From Heterobilharzia americana (taxonomy: Eukaryota; Platyhelminthes; Trematoda; Strigeidida; Schistosomatidae): 64,000 nucleotides of DNA. Of the stretch, positions 9,986 to 22,540 are shown one piece after another; within the stretch, counting starts at the first letter, position 1, and each line of letters begins with the position of its first letter. The position numbers and the translations under genes were made by a program. A model generated the notes under the pieces. It was not told the DNA's origin. It worked only from the letters and a program-made list of their open reading frames with translations, and did no database searches. The stretch is taken from NCBI GenBank assembly GCA_944470555.2, contig OX104134.1, positions 101,054,701-101,118,700 of the forward strand, written 5' to 3'.

Positions 9986-12600
9986 ATCTGCAACAGTATT
10001 CTTTATGATTAATCGGCATCACTCTGGCAACTGCCGACGCCAGATTATTCGGGTGGTAATTGGCTTAGTGTGCAGCTGGTCCGGGTTTGTGAGCGTGAGG
10101 GGACACAGGTGGTTTTCCGGATGGATGGGTGGCATGAACTAATGACCGGTAATGACCACAACTTCACCTCCGTTTCTGGTGGGGGGTAACAACGGGCATC
10201 CTACCTGGACCATCTTCAAAACGAAGTTTTAAAATGTTAATCGCCTCGGAAATATTTCGTACCGCAACTCTCACATTTTCGATCCCGGGGAAGGTGCTGT
10301 TGGCCACTGAATCCCAAATGCATTACCCCCACCCATCACCGAGGCAGAAAAGGGTTACCGAAGATCGATGCTCTAGTAGAAGCATCGGTAAAATAATCTT
10401 CCCAACGGCGTCAAAACTGAGTCCTTCCGATTGATGTCATGATAGTTTCTGTACTTTACTAGCCTTCGTCTCGGGTTAACGGTAGATTCAAAATTTAGTC
10501 GAAAACTGCATTATTTTGTGTAACTGCCTGGGGATTGATGGCCGACATGCACCGTTGGGCGCATGGGACTTTTATGGAAATCTAAGTCCAAAGCAATATG
10601 GAATCTGGTTGGACTTCTAAGGTACTGAAACCACCCAGCAGACTCAAAGCAGTGGGTGACGGATTCGTATTGCCTGTCAGCTTTTGTCGGGCATCAAGAG
10701 AATCTTGGCCTATTGGAGTCCACGCATGTAACCTTACCGGAAGATGATGTAGAGGCTATAGATTCAGAGGCGTCTGATAACTAATTATCAAACACGGATG
10801 TGGAATTGAGAAGACTACGAATGCACCGGGATGGTCCGTTTAGTTCTATCAGTGTTTTCATATCTTTGAAATGACCGATGAACTGTGTGTCCCTAACACC
10901 CTTTGTTGCTAATTTTGCATGTCTTCATATCTTTTTGCTACTCATCCACTTTAGAAAATGTAAACCTTTTGCTATTATGCGGACTAATATTAATTATTAT
11001 ATCCACATCAGCATCTGGTTCAAACCTCTTGAAACTGTGCTTGCGCATCGCTTGGCGGTCACATATTATGCAGAAGCCGAAAGATTCAATTCAGACCTAG
11101 GATGACTTCGCGAGAATAATTTCTCTCGGTGTGTATAATATTATACATGTTTAGGTCATTAAACTTTTAAGTTTTTCCCACTGTTGGCCACTCGAATGTG
11201 TCTTTTAGTCAGAATTTCACAAATTTCAATGAGGTTACCTGTAGAATCTCCTGATAAAGCTTGCAGACGTGGGTTCCTTCCATTAGGCGTTTGGATCGTC
11301 AGTTGACACTTATTGGAACGGTGGTGTGTGGCACCTGTAAGTTTCCAAACAAACAACCAATTAGTAAATGGTAGCGTAACAACTAGTTGAGTGGGAACTC
11401 CACTGTCGTGGCACGGTTGTATATTTATTACGGTAAACACATCGGGTAGGTTCAAATTTTTTACGAAGTTGTAAGTAAAAAATAAACAAGCACTTGTGCT
11501 GCATAAATAACATGCTGAATGTCCTGCTAGAAAGAAATGTCAGTTTAAAAAGGCGTAAATAAAAATGTGATTACTTTCTGCACAACCATGGCACATGCAG
11601 CTCTTTCTCTGTAGCCTCTTTGGAGGTTAAGTGAAGCAAACGTTTTGGCTACATGGGATTGTGGCAAACGTGAGGACATTCATTTACCAGCACGTGGCCA
11701 CTTCGCTGAATCGAAAACCCCAGGCACTTGTCATTCATTTCACCGCATGTAAACGTGTCCACGTAAAGGGGAAAACTCACTACATTTGCCTCACCTTTAC
11801 CCTTTGATGAGAATTATGCATACTTCTAAAATTATACATTCATCTACCAGCGCATCTTCAAGCCCACCACTGCTTACACACCATAACCTTGTTTTGCATC
11901 CACAAACGGCTTCCAAATTGTAATAAAGTCGATGTACTTTCCGCTTCGTGCGCAAAAGGCGTCTAGTATAAAAGTTTGGCATTAATCGCTATAAAACCCT
12001 GCGTTTTATCCCTTCGTTAACAGAACTGATAGTGTTTTCCTTACCCCAAAACAAGAAACACGTGTGATCATATTGTCATATATAAGCTGAAAATAGTCAT
12101 AAAAGCGTCTTCTAGGCAAATAAATCTCGCTTGGTGAACCAGCATTTGATGGAGTTTCGATGACACAACAAAAAATGAAACAGGAGAAAGCATTATTTTT
12201 GCCGGTCGATGTTCATTCCCGATGTTCACTACTTTCCACAGTTCCACCCATTTTCCGTCAGCCGGAAATACAAGAAAACGATATTGGCGTTATCCCATCT
12301 TGTAATGCTTAGGGCAGTCGTTGGGTGGACACTACGAATTTATCCAGTCTAATCTTCTTTCCGTTTCACGTTTCGCTATTATGAATATTGATAAATATTA
12401 GTGAGACACTTGGGTGACCGAACAAACCCATGTATGCAAGATTGTTGAGAAATCGTGTTGAGAAGTCTTTTAGCTAAATGTCCAGCGAGCACGGTCTTCA
12501 TTGCTAGCTGATGCTACTTCCATACCATTTTTCATACATTGTATTTTCGAACCGGGGCGTCGCTGCCATGTTTCTGAGGCTCAATTTTCCCTGATACTGT
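9986..12600. other. Unassigned stretch between LINEs
   Basis: Reading frames here are short and match nothing I recognise. A 98-codon frame at 11,159-11,455 (minus) has no identifiable motif. I see no splice-bounded exon, RNA gene or repeat array that I can support. Confidence 0.4.
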
Positions 12601-12750
12601 TGGCGCGTGGATGGTTGCATTGCGGTCAGTGTACCTGTCTTCGGATGTGGGAGGCTCAGGCTGGCTTTTGTGTTAATGCATCAGTGCTGCTGGGATATTC
12701 GCACTCTGGTAGAAGGGGCGAACGCACTCCTAAATACGATAATTAAGAAA

Positions 12751-13705
12751 ATGTCGTCGAAAGCTGATAACCGCGACAGTGATAACGATACAGCATCCAT
12801 TGACACACAGACCTCTGTGCAAAATTTTGGGAACGACCCACGACAAGCTGTAAGTTGGGCGCGTAGACCAACTACTAGGTTTGCTGACAGCTACTTCGAA
12901 AAAATTGCACAAAGCGGGGTGAAGTTAATATCTTCTGGGTCTCGCATCCCCAGAGCTGGCAGACCCAGTCTGAGAAATGCTGACCATAAGGCCAGGTCCA
13001 CTTCAGGTGAAAGAAACAGGAGTGAAGCACCCTCGGTGCCAAAGACGGAACCGTGCAGACCGCAGGTCATACCCATTTCAGCCACCCGATTGTTGACAAG
13101 AACTAAGCAGAATGGGATACAAGCCCGCTCCGAGGCTCTCAGCGCCAAGACCACTGGACCGGGGTTCAGTAGGCCCTGCATACTCGACCGTGAAAAGTGG
13201 CAAGTGACCAAGTTAAACGGCATGCTAAGAGGCCAATAATGGTCATCAAACCAGCTGTCATCACTTCACAGAGCGAAGACAAGGTAGAGATCCTTGACAG
13301 GTCCATAATCTTCCACAGAGTGGAGGGAAGTAGTGGCCCAGGACCATGATCTAGACAAGGTACGGAGTTTGACAAACCAGCTTATATCAGGAAACATGCT
13401 AGAAGTGGGCAAACAGGAGACAGTCACTGCTGAAAATAAGTTTCAACTACCCAAAGTCATGTTCAAGTAAGCGGATGAGAGGGATCAGATCCTGCAAAAT
13501 GCTGTCAGACTTCAAGAATCTAGAGTGTTCGTGCGAAAGGGTCTGACTCTTGCTGGTCGAATCAAAAAATGGGAAGCAGGCACAGAACCGAAATCCGGAT
13601 TAGCAGCAGGAGAGCGAGATCCAAACGTAGTGGGTTTTCGTGTAGTGAGGTTTCGGCCACAAATGACGCCAAAGCCTCTGTGGATAGGACGGAAACTCAT
13701 TTAAG
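12751..13705 (+). pseudogene. CR1-like LINE ORF1 (RNA-binding protein) remnant
   Basis: An open frame starts at the ATG at 12,751 (MSSKADNRDSDNDTAS) and runs to 13,239. It is hydrophilic and rich in Ser, Arg and Pro. Homologous-looking sequence continues in another frame at about 13,440-13,700, with ADERDQILQNAVRLQESRVF and a Lys/Arg-rich tail, resembling the C-terminal RNA-binding half of CR1-type ORF1. At least one frameshift and a TAA separate the halves. The role in RNA packaging is inferred from its position ahead of the endonuclease-RT; no zinc knuckle is visible. Confidence 0.5.
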
Positions 13706-16700
13706 TAGCTTCGTTGTCTTGCACACAAATGTACGTAGTCTTTTAAACAAGTGGACTGAGCTTAGTAATGTGACAGGCAACAAAAGCTCTGACATCATTG
13801 CTATCTCACAAACTTGGATCTCTTCTTGAGTCAGTGACTGGGAAACACATGAGGACTCGTCGTTTTTAGAAGTGACAGGTTAGCATGCAAAGTTAGTGGT
13901 GTCATCCTTTACGTTAAGAATAACTTAACCGTAAAAGCCATAGAGATGGTTGTACATGAAAGTGGGACACGTGAAATGTTGCGCTGCCGACTCAGGTGCA
14001 AGGGACAAGATGCTAACGTAATCGCAATATATCAAAGCCCTGAATGTGAGGCAGCAGACTTCCCACTGAATAAGCAGACCTTCTGAACGGATAAATGCCG
14101 ATGTCTAGTTGTAGAGGACTTCAACTCACCATCAGTTGACTGTGATAAACTAACAGCGAAAGCAACATTTGATTCATTTGACCACAGGCTAGTGGAAACA
14201 TCAATTTTCCTAGCCGTCGTACAGTACAGTACATACAGTACATTAGGACACCAACCGGATATCCTCAGCATGCTCCACCAGTTCTGGACTTAATATTCTC
14301 ATATACAGATGACGTGCGTTTCATCCTGCATCTAGCACTCCTTGGTAAAGGTGGTCACGCTGTGATCATCTTCAGATTCACAGTAGACGTCTTGTACCAG
14401 GCCGCTACCTCAGCTGCACACAGCATACGGAAAACGAATATGGAAGCTATTAACTTAGCAGCCTCTTTGGAGGACTGGATAGTCAATCCAGAAGCCTCAG
14501 TTGAGGGAGCGCGGTGCTCTTTCAAACAGTTATACGCACGAGTGACCCAACCGTTCATTTAGTGGACCGTCTCAAGAGGACGGAAAATCCGTCCTCCGTG
14601 GATAAAACATGAAATTCGAATCTTGCTACTGCGTAAGAAAAAGTGCTAGAGTCTCGCCACTCACCTCAGTACACGCGAAATGGTGAAGCATTATGAAGAG
14701 GCCCGCAATGAATGTGTCTCTGCCATCCGTTGGTCTCAAACATAACGTGAAACACGTCTTGCCCAGGCTGCATTGCAACATCCAAAGAGGTTATTTTCCT
14801 ATACGAAATATAGAAATAAGATGTATCGAGGCATACCCGCCCTAATGAAAAGGACCTAAACTGACTGTCTCATTAAAGACGATAGGGAAAAAGAAGCCAT
14901 GGCTGGATATTTTGCTGAAATCTTCTTACAGGAATCTTCTGTGGACACTTATCCAACAGGAGAAGCATCGACATCCAACAGAATAAACTCTGTGGGCGTC
15001 GGTCACAGTGATGTATTTCGGACAGCGAGTAATCTCGACAAGGAAAAATCAACGGGACCGGATGAGCTGCACCCAAGGTTGCTCAGACAGCCGGCCCATT
15101 GGCCTGTCCCTCAGTGAAGGCACACTCTCCTATAGGGCTCAATTCAGGTGCATCAAACTTCTCACAAACAGAGTCAAATAACCTTTTACGACGTCGATAA
15201 AACGTTGAACGATGACCGTTTACTGATACAGATATTCTACCAGAAGACACCCTTCTTTTACTAACCATTGTAGATATTTTAAATGAAACATTGTTATTAG
15301 TAGCATTAGATTGCTTAAGGATGCATAACCGTCATCAGGGAACAAAACAGCAACCTACCTGCATGGTGTACGCGCTAGAGTAGTGGTAACCACTTTTCTC
15401 GCCACAGTTAAACAGTGGAGTAATTGTAGTGTGTCGACACTAGTTTATTTCTACTTATTTTGGAGTCGTAAAGGTGAAATTAATAAAAAATTTAAAGAAT
15501 TAGGTATTTTGCATTACTTACGTAATTCATTGAACTGCGCTACACATATCAGTTAGCTTATCTGCACTATTTCAGCACTAACTGCAATATTCCAGCACTC
15601 TCAGCATTATTTCAGTGGTGAAGGGAAACTTTTGGTAAAGAATTTCTGCCTCTTACTTATCGATCGCAATATTCGGGCTATTCAGCCCATTATTTAGGCA
15701 TTCGCCGACATTAGTTAAGCATTATGGTGTGACGGAGTATGACTGGAAGGATGCCGTAGTAACACCTATCCACAAGGAAGGTTCTAGGCAGCTCCCATGA
15801 AATTACAGACCGATAAGTTTGACTGTTACTGTAATGAAAATCCTAGTAAGAGTAATCAAGAAAGCCATCACAGTCAACTTAGAGAGCAACACTCCACTGT
15901 CTCGTTCACAGCACGGTTTTCGTAGAAATTTCTCTTGCTTGATGAACCTTCTTACAGCCAGAGAAAGTTGGGTAAAGTCTAAAGATGATAAGATAACTGT
16001 AGATGCTATTTTCATTGACTTTAGTAAGGCGTTCGACAAAGCGTGTCATTCCAGGTTGTTCGGAAAACTGGGAAGTTTTGGAATCATTGGCAGTCTGCTC
16101 GCATGGATAAGAGACTTTCTTGATGGTGGAAGACAAAGAGTTAGGATCAATCTTCAGCCCTACTCTTGGAAGTCGGTAGAGAGTGGAGTGCCACAAGTCG
16201 CAGTCCTTGGCCCCTTACTGTTTCTCCTATGCGGAAATGAGCTGCCAAATATCATGAAACCCTCCATGGTTCTCTACGCTGATGATGTAAAAATCTGCAG
16301 GAAATTGGGAGCAATGAAGATATACGTGGGCTTCAGGCAGACCTGAACAGCTTGGTTACCTGGTCAGAGAATTGTTTGATGCCTATCAATGCATGCAAAT
16401 GTATGGGCATGCACTTGCGGCATACACACGGCAACACCTGTGATATCGATGGGACCCCTTTATCATCAGTACTGACCCACATTGACCTATGAGTCACGGT
16501 TAGTTATAACTTGAAAACCAAGGCACACTGTCGAATGGTAGCAGATCGGAGTTTTAGGACTCGCTGAGCATTAATTAGAACGTTTACGAAACTAAGTGGT
16601 GACATGTTAACCGTTTTATACACATCCTTAGTGGGGTATAAATTATGAAAAATGTACACAGGTGGCCAATCTTTGTATGAGAGGTGACGCAGACCTTCTA

Positions 16701-16960
16701 GAAAGAGTTCAGAGGGCAGCCACTGGTATGACCTCTGAGATGGCTGGTCTGACCTATGAAGACCGACTAAAGGAGCTGAACCTCTCCACTGTGTCCTATC
16801 GCAGACAGAGGGGAGACCTAATCATACCATACAGGATTCTAAGAAATGACCGCGGACCTGATCTGTCTTCTCTTTTTCTTCCCACTAGATCGGAACACCA
16901 CAGAGGACATAGTAGGAGGCTACGAAAGCAAAGAACGAGCATAGTCTCCGCATAGTACTG
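13706..16960 (+). pseudogene. CR1-like LINE ORF2 endonuclease-reverse transcriptase, broken
   Basis: The endonuclease start is VVLHTNVRSLLNKWTEL at 13,708-13,760, then SSDIIAISQTWISS with Gln where the catalytic Glu is usual. STGPDELHPRLLRQ follows at about 15,052. After the insertion, RT resumes with EYDWKDAVVTPIHKEG at 15,738, a long open stretch at 15,819-16,346 with QHGFRRNFSCLMNLL, FIDFSKAFDKACHSRL (motif A), ESGVPQVAVLGPLLFLL (motif B, Val for the usual Gly/Ser) and VLYADDVKIC (catalytic YADD intact). The C-terminal domain is open at 16,662-16,955. Numerous stops between 13,830 and 14,900 and the insertion make it a pseudogene. Confidence 0.75.
15115..15725. other. ~610-bp unidentified insertion inside the CR1-like RT
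   Basis: Interrupts the RT between the GPLACPS region and EYDWKDAVVTP. On the minus strand an ATG at 15,268 opens a basic frame (MVSKRRVSSGRISVS, then YRRRKRLFDSVCEKF) that runs to the insertion edge, as if the 5' end of a coding gene were truncated there. The remainder is AT-rich. I do not recognise the protein and see no terminal repeats. Confidence 0.4.
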
Positions 16961-17155
16961 GTTCTCGCGTTGAGTAATCAGTGCCTGGATCCGACTTCCA
17001 GAAGAAGTGGTGTCCACATCATCAATTGACTCGTTCAAAAAGGAATTGGACAAGTACGGAAATCGACTGGAAAGGATTAATACAGGTTCTCGGCGTCCTA
17101 TCCTCAGACAACAAATCTGAGTGACGATGAATCCCTACTGTCTTCTGGCAATAGG

Positions 17156-17156
<1 letters not shown>

Positions 17157-17214
<58 letters not shown>
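17157..17214. repeat. (TA)n microsatellite
   Basis: About 58 bases of uninterrupted TA, immediately downstream of the CR1-like LINE 3' end. Confidence 0.95.
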
Positions 17215-17215
<1 letters not shown>

Positions 17216-17633
17216 CCTTCGCTCCAAGTGCATGATCACCGTTGCCCTGCTAGCACAGGCTGTGTTGTGGTGCTACCATATAGGTAATTCAGAACTCAGG
17301 TGGAGTCTTAGACAGAAGAAAAGCCATATGCAAAAAATGAGATTATTTTCAATTGCATTTCAAAATGCCTCATGAACTAACCCCATGATGCCTCCTAGCA
17401 AACGTTCACATGAGATCCTACAAAGCTGACGATCTGCCTAACCGATGGGCTGCCAAGCATCCTTTAGGGAACGTATTCTATCGACTTCTTCCTTTTCAGT
17501 TTTCTTTCTTTCTTAATCGTTTAGTTGTCTTTTAAACTTGTCATTTACCCTCACACGTTTTCAAAATGTTTTCAAACTGTAGTTTTTGAAGGCAGCAAAA
17601 AAGCAAAGGGAAAACGTTACTCTGTAAGAAGTG
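17215..17633. other. Unassigned stretch before gypsy element 1
   Basis: Nothing recognisable. Its last four bases plus the next few (GACT at 17,634-17,637) may be the target-site duplication of the following element. Confidence 0.4.
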
Positions 17634-17637
17634 GACT

Positions 17638-17980
17638 TTTAAAATTAGTCCTGGTGCGAACTTGACAGACGCAAAGACCAATCACTAATTATTCGAACTT
17701 GTTATATACCCACGAATACGAGACCAAGGAAGAACACGATAGCGTAGTCGGATGGAATAGTATATTTGGATGGTTATGCCAAAATACCGATGCGTTCCAA
17801 CTAACTGGCTAGAGAGTCGAATACGAGCAATGCAACGTAACACGACAGCGTGCCAAATGGCGAGGATGCTTGACCGGGTGCCTTCAGCTTAGCGAGTCCA
17901 GTTAAACTATCAAGGTCAGCATCAATGTCGAAGTCGTCAAACCCTAGGCTATTGATTTTGGGGAAGTGTATGACGCTACA
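17638..17980 (-). repeat. 3' LTR of gypsy element 1
   Basis: The 333-bp core 17,648-17,980 repeats at 22,551-22,883. On the minus strand it starts TGTAGCGTCATACAC and the core ends CACCAGGAC. The outermost ten bases match the other LTR only 7 of 10, so that terminus is uncertain. Confidence 0.85.
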
Positions 17981-17982
17981 GA

Positions 17983-17995
17983 TCACTCCCCCCCT
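17983..17995 (-). promoter_or_regulatory. Polypurine tract of gypsy element 1
   Basis: On the minus strand AGGGGGGGAGTGA lies directly upstream of the 3' LTR, the position of the plus-strand primer in LTR retrotransposons. Confidence 0.75.
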
Positions 17996-18461
17996 AGTGG
18001 GTTCGTGAGGACCCTAAGACGATACCAGCCGGAAGTAAAAACCCAGTGGTTTCTCCACTGGTAAAACTCTTCCGATGGGCTCACTGCGTGAGGTGGCCCC
18101 TGGTTGTCTGAACCTTATTCTAGGGTGTCGTGGCGATTAAATAAATAAAATACAATAAATGAAATTGTACGTCGGTCGCGGTCATCTGTTCCTTTCGACG
18201 TTCCGTCCAGTGCTCGTTGCACCTGGAATATAAATAAAAGTCTTTAATACCACGAAAACGTTGCGTAAAAATGGGAATTATTTATATATAAACGTGTCGA
18301 AAAATAAAAATTTACGCTTATCTTCGCCGTTTTTTTAGTTTTTATTACATGGTAATAAAAATTGATATAAAAAGGCAAAGTGTACGAGGGTTTGTGCATT
18401 GCCGGTAAATAAGAAAAATAGTGCCTCGAAAAAAAGAAAAAAATGGTTGGCACACACACAG

Positions 18462-21400
18462 CTAAGTTGAATATGACTTCAGGTACTCTGGGAACCTGAC
18501 GGTTCGACCTGATCGTGTTTTTTGTTGCGCCGATGGTTGTTGCAGCTGTGCATTACCAGGCACATCGTCGAGAATTTCGATAATTGAGTCATCCGTCGGT
18601 CGGATGTAGCGAGCTGAAACGTCACTTACAATGGGGTTGCCTTCGAAATAAGCTGGTTTCAAACGGTCGATACTGACAGTATCTTCACGTCCATCTCGCT
18701 CAATTACATAGAATTTCTCATGTCGCTTAATCACTTTGAACGGCCCGTCGTAGGGTGGTTCAAGTGGTCGACGAACAGCGTCGTGGCGAACAAACACGTG
18801 TGATGTCTTCTGTAAACTGGGGTGGACGAAAACATCAGTCGTTTGCGGTCTAATCGGAGAAGGCCTAACTGAACGCATTGCGTTTGTAAGCCTAGTCACG
18901 TAAGATGCCCTGTCGGAAACATGTTTGAAAGTTGAAGGGGAAACAAACTCACCTGGTAGGCGAAGAGTGGTCCCATAGACGAGTTCTGCAGGAGTGCATC
19001 CAGCATCAACTTTCAACGCGTTACGAATACCTAGTAGGACTAGAGGCAGAGCCTCGGTCCACTGAGGTATGTTTGTAGCTGAAAGGGAAGCTTTCAGCTG
19101 TCGATGGAAACGCTCTACCATGCCATTTGCTTGTGGATGGTAGGCTGTCGTTCGGAACCGAGTGCAACCTAAAAGTGCCGTTAGAGCGTGAAATAGTCCG
19201 CACTCAAATTGGCGCCCACGGTCGGTTGTGACGTAGGATGGACATCCGAAGTTCGCGATCCATCTTTCGACGAAAACACGAGCAACTGTTTCGGCAGTAA
19301 TATCTTTAATGGGTACTGCTTCCGGCCATCGTGTGAAACGATCAACACAGGTGAAAAGGTAGGTACATCCATTAGATTCTGGTAGGGGTCCTACAATATC
19401 TATATGGACGTGGTCGAAACGCATGTCTGGGGCTAGAAATGAGCCTAAAGGGCTTTTCGTGTGTCGCGTGACTTTACACTTTTGACAAGCTAAGCACGAC
19501 TGGGCCCACTCCTTAACGTCTTTGTTCATCCCAGGCCAGCAGAAACGTTGTGCGATAAGCCTAATGGTGGCTCGTACACCTGGATGAGAGAGTTTGTGCA
19601 ACGTATTGAAGACGTTGCGTCGACAACTCTTCGGAACTATTGGGCGTGGTTGACTAGCAGAGACATCGCACAAAATTGCATCCTTGTCTGATCCAACAGG
19701 ACAAAGTCGCAGTTTGAGAGTTGTGGACGACAACTCATGATGCAGCTCAAGGTCTTCCTTTTGACGCCGAGCTAGTTCAACGAGATCAATACCCTCGATA
19801 TAGTTTATCGAAGCTATTCGAGATAGTGCGTCGGCTGCGGAGTTGTTTGCTCCAGAAATGTGGCGGATGTCTGACGTGAACTGGGAAATGTAATCCAGCT
19901 GTCGCGACTCACGAGGGGAGTATTTGTCAGACGCCGAGCTGAGGGAAAACGTTAACGGTTTGTGGTCTGTGAAAATAATGAAATCACGACCTTCCACAGA
20001 ATGTCGAAAATGGCGTACAGAACAGTACATGGCTAGGAGTTCCCTACCAAATGTACTGTATCTTGTTTCCGCGTCTTGCAGCCGCCTCGAGAAAAAGGCT
20101 AACGGTTGCCACTGGTTGTCAGTCAACTGTTGCAAAACTGCTCCAATTGCTGAATCAGATGCATCAACAGCAATACTCAGAGGAGCATTGGGGTCATGAT
20201 GCATAAGCATGGTTGCGTTCGAAATGGCTTCCTTGACTTTGGAGAAAGCAAGTCTAGCCGCGTTGTCCAGAGACACGAACTTCGCAGTTCCTCGAAGTAG
20301 ATCTGTGAGTGGTCTCATGACAGAGGCACAGTTAGGGATAAACCTTCGGTAATAACTTACCAGGCCATTGAAAGTGCGGAGATGTTTCACAGTGGTCGGC
20401 TCTGGATAGTTTGTGATAGCCGCCACTTTATCTCTCAATGGGCGTATACCTTTGTTGTCAATGGTATGCCCAAGGAAGCTGAGTGATTCAACTCCTATTT
20501 CACACTTCTGTAAGTTAACTGTGATGCCATGTTTTTTGAGTCTTTCGAATGCGAGGTCCAAATGTTTAAGGTGTGTTTCCTTATCTGGACTCGCAATTAG
20601 ACAGTCATCGATGTAGACATGAACAAAATTCAGACCACGGAAGACGTCGTCCATAAAGCGTTGGAATGTTTGTGCTGCATTCCGAAGACCAAAAGGCATG
20701 CGCAGGAATTCAAACAGGCCAAAAGGAGTAATAATGGCTGTTTTCGCGATATCTTCTGCTGCCATAGGTATCTGGTTGTACGCTTTGACCAAGTCGATTT
20801 TGGAGAAAATGTTCATTCCGCATAAGGTTGCGGTCAAGTCGTAAACGTGGGGTATAGGGTAGCAGTCCGGAGTTGTTTTGGCGTTAAGCCTTCGGTAATC
20901 ACCGGTCGGACGCCAGTCGTTGCTATCCTTTTTGGGAACCATGTGCAATGGCGATGCCCAAGGACTGTTTGACGGTCTGATAATGCCCAGTTCGAGCATG
21001 TGGTCGAATTCATTTTTCGCCGTTTGAGCTTATCGGGGGCTAAACGGCGCGCTTTGGATGCCACAGGTGGACCTGTGGTTGTGACGTGATGCATAACATT
21101 GCTGAAAAAAAAAAAAAGTGTGCTTCGGTTGTTGTAACTCTGGATATTTCTCCAGAACTGCCTGGTAGGACGCGTCGCCTGATTGTTTAGTCCTAACGAT
21201 GGCTAAACTCGGACCTACATAGGTGGTGCCGCCAATAGATAACTTTGTGTTGTTATCTATCAGTCGTCGACGGCGAGCATCTACGAGTAGATCGTAATGG
21301 TTTAGCAAATCTATGCCAATGATGGGCATAGAGACGTCAGCAAGGAGGAAGATCCAGTGAATAGGTTTGCGTAAACCTAAGTTGAGGTAGGCATACCGTC

Positions 21401-21590
21401 TCCCGAATGTCGCGATTGCCTTGCCGTTGGCTGCTTGAAGATTGAAGGATGGGTCGAGATGACGCTCCTTTGTCGTTGCTGGAAGAACGCTAACTTCTGC
21501 GCCGGTGTCGACGAGGTAGCGGACTTTCGTTTTAATGTCGGTGACGTAGAGCAAACGGCTTTTTCCGCCGGCTACGGTTGCCGTGAGCAC
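18462..21590 (-). pseudogene. Pol of gypsy element 1: protease-RT-RNase H-integrase, frameshifted
   Basis: Protease has the LVDTGAEVSVLPA active site near 21,500. The long frame from 20,999 (845 codons) gives RT with FSKIDL (catalytic Asp at residue 69) and VYIDD (128-132). RNase H has Asp279, Glu320 in FGRELLA, Asp345 in TDHKPL and Asp390. Integrase has the HHCC finger (His468, His472, Cys502, Cys505), the catalytic triad (Asp534, Asp593, Glu629), and a C-terminal YDGPFKV module. Two opposite frameshifts lie between protease and RT: one at the homopolymer run of 13 A near 21,105-21,117, the other near 21,030. Protease and RT are therefore in the same frame but separated by about 80 bases read in another. 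All catalytic residues survive, so the damage may be recent or sequencing error. Confidence 0.85.
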
Positions 21591-22411
21591 GTGCCGGCGT
21601 GACCGTTTCCCGAGTTTGTGTCCTTCTTAAAACGGCATGGTTTACGACATTTTCTGGCTTCATCCCCGTAAGTGTTATGAAACCAGCACCATTCAGGGTT
21701 TTCCACCCTGTTGGGTTTCGTTTTAGGGCTACCACGCGACTTGCTGCGATGCGCCAAGGTGCGTTTCTGTGAAGTGCTACGTGATCTAGGACTTCGAGAT
21801 CGTAGCAACCGTTTCACAGAGTTGCACAACTTGGTCACCTCTGAATCCTGGCGCTCTGGTTTGTCTCAGGCAGAATATACGTTGGAGACGGGTCTGCTGG
21901 ATATCTCCAGTATTTTATCTGCTGAGGCTGCCAGGTCGTCGAGTGGGACTGACTGCAGTGTCACCAACACGGTTTGCACCGGTTGTGGTAGTTTCGAGAG
22001 AAATAGTTCTCGGAAGAAACCATCGTCAAATGTTCGTGCACCGATTACTTCTCGCATGCGTGCGAGGACTTCAGTAGCTGAGTGGCTGCCTAGCTCGATG
22101 TTACGAAGCAATTCGTCTAGACGTTGGCGATCTGTGAGATCGCTTTTCTTCAAGAGTGCGGCCTTTAGAAGTGCATAAGGGTCACTTACTTCAGGATTAA
22201 ACATGTTTGCTGTAACACACCTGTTTAATTCTCGCGGTAGTGACCGTATGACAGCAAGAAATCGAGATTGAGGATCTGAGACGCCCTGTTCTCGAAAATC
22301 GGCCTCGGCATACAGAAACCATGTTTCTGCATTGTCTGGCCAATATGGCACGAGTTGGATCGTGTTCGAGGTCGGCTTAATACGAATAAGCTTGGGAGTG
22401 TGGTCGGACAT
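21572..22411 (-). pseudogene. Gag of gypsy element 1, with in-frame TGA
   Basis: Begins MSDHTPKLIRIKPTSNTIQL at 22,411 and reads through a capsid-like region (VPYWPDNAETWFLYAEADFR, LTDRQRLDELLRNIELGSHS) typical of this clade. A TGA at 21,866-21,868 stops it after 181 codons. The same frame continues to a basic, Ser/Arg-rich segment and a zinc knuckle of spacing C-x2-H-x9-C-x3-C (CWFHNTYGDEARKCRKPC), the CHCC form seen in CsRn1-type elements instead of CCHC. The pol frame overlaps its end in another frame near 21,590. Element 2 has the corresponding Gag open, which supports the TGA being a mutation. Confidence 0.8.
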
Positions 22412-22520
22412 GAGAAAGTGTAGTAAATGGATATATAAATGTTATCGAAATGAAAACAATAAACAAATATAAAATGGAACAGGCTCACCAATTCAATACT
22501 TGTTATTGGTCGGGATATGT

Positions 22521-22540
22521 GATCACGTCGGGCTCACCAA
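22521..22540 (-). promoter_or_regulatory. Primer binding site of gypsy element 1
   Basis: On the minus strand this reads TTGGTGAGCCCGACGTGATC just inside the 5' LTR. As recalled, a tRNA-Trp complement is TGGTGACCCCGACGTGAT, so it differs at one base. Confidence 0.7.

Larger units (their letters stand above)
12601..17150 (+). mobile_element. CR1-like LINE, decayed, with an internal foreign insertion
   Basis: A two-ORF non-LTR element. ORF1 remnants lie at 12,751-13,705 and the endonuclease-RT ORF2 at about 13,705-16,960, ending just before an AT microsatellite at 17,157. The C-terminal block (LERVQRAATGM, YEDRLKELNLSTVSYRRQRGDL) is typical of the CR1/jockey group. The RT is split by about 610 unrelated bases at 15,115-15,725. 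Schistosome CR1-like families include SR1 and several Perere elements, and I cannot say which this is. Exact ends are uncertain. Confidence 0.75.

Noticed and set aside
17121..17375. 84-codon frame with a long alternating Ile-Tyr stretch
   Set aside because: Translation of the TA microsatellite, not a membrane protein.
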